NCBI GenBank assembly: GCA_022767075.1
Contig: JALEPP010000052.1
Location: forward strand, 1 to 51,353
From: Agathobacter sp.
GTDB taxonomy: Bacteria; Bacillota; Clostridia; Lachnospirales; Lachnospiraceae
Length of the DNA: 51,353 nucleotides
Reading direction: 5' to 3'
Each line of letters opens with the position of its first letter. The stretch's first letter is position 1. The notes under the pieces were generated by a model. It made no database searches and was not told where the DNA came from. It worked only from the letters and a program-made list of their open reading frames with translations. Below, one piece after another: positions 48,203-51,353 of this stretch. A program made the translations under genes and the position numbers.

Positions 48203-49600
48203 TTATAGCTCGCAGTTATTTACCGTTCTTGGGAATGGAATGACATCACGGATATTGCCCATACCGGTTAAGTACATCACACAGCGCTCAAAGCCAAGTC
48301 CAAAGCCTGCATGTCTTGCAGAACCGTATTTACGTAAATCAAGATAGAAGCCGTAGTCCTCCTCATTGAGTCCCAACTCCTTGATTCTTGCAAGAAGCTT
48401 ATCGTAATCGTCCTCACGCTGACTTCCTCCGATGATTTCTCCGATTCCCGGCACCAAGCAGTCTACTGCTGCAACTGTCTTTCCGTCCTCGTTGAGCTTC
48501 ATGTAGAAGGCTTTAATCTCCTTTGGATAGTCCGTTACGAAAACCGGACGTTTGAATACCTGTTCGGTAAGATAGCGCTCATGCTCGGTCTGAAGGTCAC
48601 AGCCCCAGGATACCTTGTAATCAAACTCATCATTGTGTTTTGAGAGAAGCTCAATTGCTTCCGTGTAGGTAATTCTGGCAAAATCATTGCTTACAACGTT
48701 CTCAAGGCGATCTAAAAGACCTTTGTCTACGAAATTGTTGAAGAAGGCCATCTCCTCAGGAGCATTCTCTAAAACATAGTTAATCACGTATTTTAACATG
48801 CTCTCTGCAAGCATCATATCGTCTCCCAAATCTGCAAATGCGATTTCCGGCTCAATCATCCAGAACTCTGCCGCATGGCGAGTGGTGTTAGAGTTCTCTG
48901 CTCTAAAGGTCGGTCCAAAGGTGTAGATATTCTTAAACGCCATGGCGTAGGTCTCACCGTTCAACTGTCCTGATACCGTAAGGTTGGTTGGCTTATTGAA
49001 GAAATCCTTTGAGAAATCTACTTTGCCATCCTCAGTCATTGGCACGTTGCTTAGGTCCATTGTGGTAACCTGGAACATCTCTCCTGCACCCTCACAGTCA
49101 CTTCCTGTAATCAATGGAGTGTGAACATAGACAAAATCCCTCTCCTGGAAGAATTTGTGAATCGCATAGGCGCAAAGGGAACGCACACGGAACACAGCCT
49201 CAAAGGTGTTGGTACGTGGTCTGAGGTGTGAGATGGTGCGCAGGTATTCAAAGGTGTGACGCTTTTTCTGAAGTGGGTAATCCGGTGTCGATGCCCCTTC
49301 TATCTCTACCGTCTTTGCCTGAATCTCAAATGGCTGCTTAGATTCCGGTGTCGGAATCAGAGTACCTGTTACGATGACAGCGGCACCAACATTGATTTTC
49401 TGAAGTGCATCAAAATTCTCAATGCCATCTGCATATACCACCTGAATCGGTTCAAAAAAGGTTCCGTCATTTACAACAAGGAAGCCAAAATTCTTGGATG
49501 CACGGTTGCTTCTAACCCATCCTCCGATGGTGATTTCCTTGTTTTCATATTCTCCCTGATTGCGAAAAATATCTCTTACATTTACAAGCTTCATCTTCAT
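48203..49600 (-). CDS. asnS: asparaginyl-tRNA synthetase
   Basis: '[34 protein letters not shown]', '[25 protein letters not shown]', '[28 protein letters not shown]'. Confidence 0.97.
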   Translation of the reverse strand: MKMKLVNVRDIFRNQGEYENKEITIGGWVRSNRASKNFGFLVVNDGTFFEPIQVVYADGIENFDALQKINVGAAVIVTGTLIPTPESKQPFEIQAKTVEIEGASTPDYPLQKKRHTFEYLRTISHLRPRTNTFEAVFRVRSLCAYAIHKFFQERDFVYVHTPLITGSDCEGAGEMFQVTTMDLSNVPMTEDGKVDFSKDFFNKPTNLTVSGQLNGETYAMAFKNIYTFGPTFRAENSNTTRHAAEFWMIEPEIAFADLGDDMMLAESMLKYVINYVLENAPEEMAFFNNFVDKGLLDRLENVVSNDFARITYTEAIELLSKHNDEFDYKVSWGCDLQTEHERYLTEQVFKRPVFVTDYPKEIKAFYMKLNEDGKTVAAVDCLVPGIGEIIGGSQREDDYDKLLARIKELGLNEEDYGFYLDLRKYGSARHAGFGLGFERCVMYLTGMGNIRDVIPFPRTVNNCEL

Positions 49601-49634
49601 TCCTCTTTTCTATTTCATCTTACATTTTCTGTTC

Positions 49635-50864
49635 TTACTCCGTGACCTCGGTTCCCTCTTCTACCGATTCAGAACCTTCTGAGGTATTGCCGTTTTCTAT
49701 GGTAACCACTGCCGACTCTGCCACAAGAGTCATAGCCTTACGGATACGAAACAGATTCTCTACATAGGCCTTGCCACCTTCCTTGTTTCCATTGCCAAAC
49801 TCCTCGTAGATATCATCCTCTGTATTGTACTCTTGGTTTGCAGTAATCTGACCCTCGATAAATTCCTGGTACTCATCAGGATCCATCTCAACATTTTCTT
49901 TCTTTGCAATAAGAAGGAAAATCTGCTCTAAGCGAATCTGCTCCTCCAAAGAAGTCTTCCACTGACCGATTACTTCATCCTTGGAATATCCTCCAGACTC
50001 AAAATAGCTATCCATGGTCTCGGTTCCGGTGATATACTGCTTCTCAAATTTGTCGATGTATTCATTTAATCGTGCTTCTAAGTACTCTTCCGGCACCTCT
50101 ACCTTACTATTGTCAAGCAAATACTGCTCACACACGTCTAAGGTATCACTGAGCTTACTGTTGGTGGCTGTGAAGGTCAGGTACTCTCTCATATAATCCT
50201 TTAACTCCTGCACCGTTTTTAACTCATATTTTGAGAAATTCTCTGATACAAATTCATCGGTCAGAGTATCCACTGATACCTTTTTGTAAATGGCATTTAC
50301 CGTAATCTGAAAGGTTACATCCTGTCCTGCAAGCTCCGCATTTCCATAATTCTCAGGAAAGGTAAGCGGTTGATCTACCGTCTCTCCAACCTTTGCCCCA
50401 AATAAATTGTCACAGAAATTAGATACATATGGCATATTGTGGGTTGCATCCAGATTATTGTCGATGTCCATCACCACTTCGCTGGTGGTAGAGCCACCTT
50501 CAAAGGCTTCCCCGTTCTGATCTAGGCCCACGTACTCGATTCCTACAAAATCTCCGGCCTGTACCACATCACGATCCGTCACCTTCTCAAACTGTATGCC
50601 AAAGTTTGCAAGAACCGTCTCGATCTGCTCCGCTACATCCTCATCCGTCACATCGTAATCGCCACCGATGGTCACCTGGATATTCTTGTAATCAGCAAGC
50701 TCTTTTACTACCTTTTCCGGATCAATTTCAATATCCGCACTGCTTACCTTATTGACGCTTTCCTCTGCCTGTGTACTCTCCGTGTTATCCTTCTCATTTC
50801 CGCACGCAGAAAATGACAAAACTGTTGCAAGGCAAAGAGCCATTGCTAAAAATTTCTTCTTCAT
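49635..50864 (-). CDS. trigger-factor-like peptidyl-prolyl isomerase lipoprotein
   Basis: Lipobox 'LSFSACGNEKD'; FKBP-like 'GDFVGIEYVGLDQNGEAFEGGSTTSEVV'; trigger-factor-like C-terminal helices. Confidence 0.85.
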   Translation of the reverse strand: MKKKFLAMALCLATVLSFSACGNEKDNTESTQAEESVNKVSSADIEIDPEKVVKELADYKNIQVTIGGDYDVTDEDVAEQIETVLANFGIQFEKVTDRDVVQAGDFVGIEYVGLDQNGEAFEGGSTTSEVVMDIDNNLDATHNMPYVSNFCDNLFGAKVGETVDQPLTFPENYGNAELAGQDVTFQITVNAIYKKVSVDTLTDEFVSENFSKYELKTVQELKDYMREYLTFTATNSKLSDTLDVCEQYLLDNSKVEVPEEYLEARLNEYIDKFEKQYITGTETMDSYFESGGYSKDEVIGQWKTSLEEQIRLEQIFLLIAKKENVEMDPDEYQEFIEGQITANQEYNTEDDIYEEFGNGNKEGGKAYVENLFRIRKAMTLVAESAVVTIENGNTSEGSESVEEGTEVTE

Positions 50865-50918
50865 AATTCCTATTTCCTTTGAAAAATGTTGTTAACCTTG
50901 ATAATATATCACAAAAAA

Positions 50919-50953
50919 GAGCGGTAATCAACCTTCTGGTCCATTTCCCGCTC
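50919..50953 (-). terminator. probable intrinsic terminator
   Basis: Minus strand GAGCGG...CCGCTC TTTTTT. Confidence 0.6.
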
Positions 50954-50990
50954 CCATTTAATCAGCTTTCGCCCACATATCCTTGGTATT

Positions 50991-51329
50991 TTATTTCTTT
51001 TTCTTATCCTTTGCGGACTCCGCTTTCTGTTCCTTCAGCTCTGCATTAAGCTTATTGTACTTCTCCTGCATCTTTGCTCTAAAGCTCTTCTTTCCTTCCG
51101 GTTTCTCAAGACGTCCACGAAGACCTTTTACACCGGTTATGTAAAGTCCGGATACGGTTGCTTTCACTTCCTTCTTAACCGGAATCTCTGCAATAATCTG
51201 CTCATCTGCAAAAAGTGTCATAACCCTTGGTCCAACCTTCGCCTTTACAATCGGAAGCTTTGAGCCTCTGAGATACTTAGGGGTCTGATCAATAACAGCC
51301 TGTGGCAATCCGGATTCTTGTAATTTCAT
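50991..51329 (-). CDS. DUF6465-like small basic protein
   Basis: 112 aa ending in Lys-rich tail KAESAKDKKKK; ORF track. Confidence 0.6.
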   Translation of the reverse strand: MKLQESGLPQAVIDQTPKYLRGSKLPIVKAKVGPRVMTLFADEQIIAEIPVKKEVKATVSGLYITGVKGLRGRLEKPEGKKSFRAKMQEKYNKLNAELKEQKAESAKDKKKK

Positions 51330-51353
51330 CTTCTTTATATAGATAATGTTGGG

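Noticed and set aside
1-51353. Prophage, IS element or integrative element
   Set aside because: No transposase, integrase, phage structural genes or tRNA-associated direct repeats were seen; gene content is housekeeping plus envelope systems.

Overview
Gene-dense, almost entirely minus-strand chromosomal segment from a low-GC spore-forming Firmicute, most likely a Lachnospiraceae-type Clostridia (inferred from spoVAA/AB, SCIFF, XrtG and codon style; not verified by search). Most of it is housekeeping: ThrE-type exporter pair, ABC-F ATPase, small alarmone synthetase-like protein, rRNA/tRNA methyltransferase, pfkA, dnaE, glycogen phosphorylase, ileS with a T-box leader, pncB, YitT protein, glf plus a glycosyltransferase, mutY, degV, crotonase, serS, glyA, secDF fusion, asnS and a trigger-factor-like lipoprotein. 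The most interesting part is ~36.9-48.1 kb. It holds (i) a SCIFF ranthipeptide precursor (scfA) with its own promoter and terminator, its radical SAM/SPASM maturase and secDF; and (ii) next to it, a tightly overlapping 7-gene minus-strand operon around a Gram-positive exosortase (XrtG type, Cys/Arg/His triad visible). That operon also encodes a candidate sorted surface protein with a C-terminal TM-plus-basic tail, a PTPS-related polytopic membrane protein, an exosortase-associated glycosyltransferase, a putative sensor-like membrane protein and two divergent 6-pyruvoyl-tetrahydropterin-synthase-like proteins. The left edge (1-~320) folds by eye into an unassigned, multi-stem structured RNA. 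Other non-coding signals are a promoter-driven terminator leader upstream of yitT, a candidate sRNA at ~25.6-25.74 kb and a 6-copy ~19-bp repeat just upstream of degV. No search, folding or alignment could be run; all calls come from reading sequence and the supplied ORF track.
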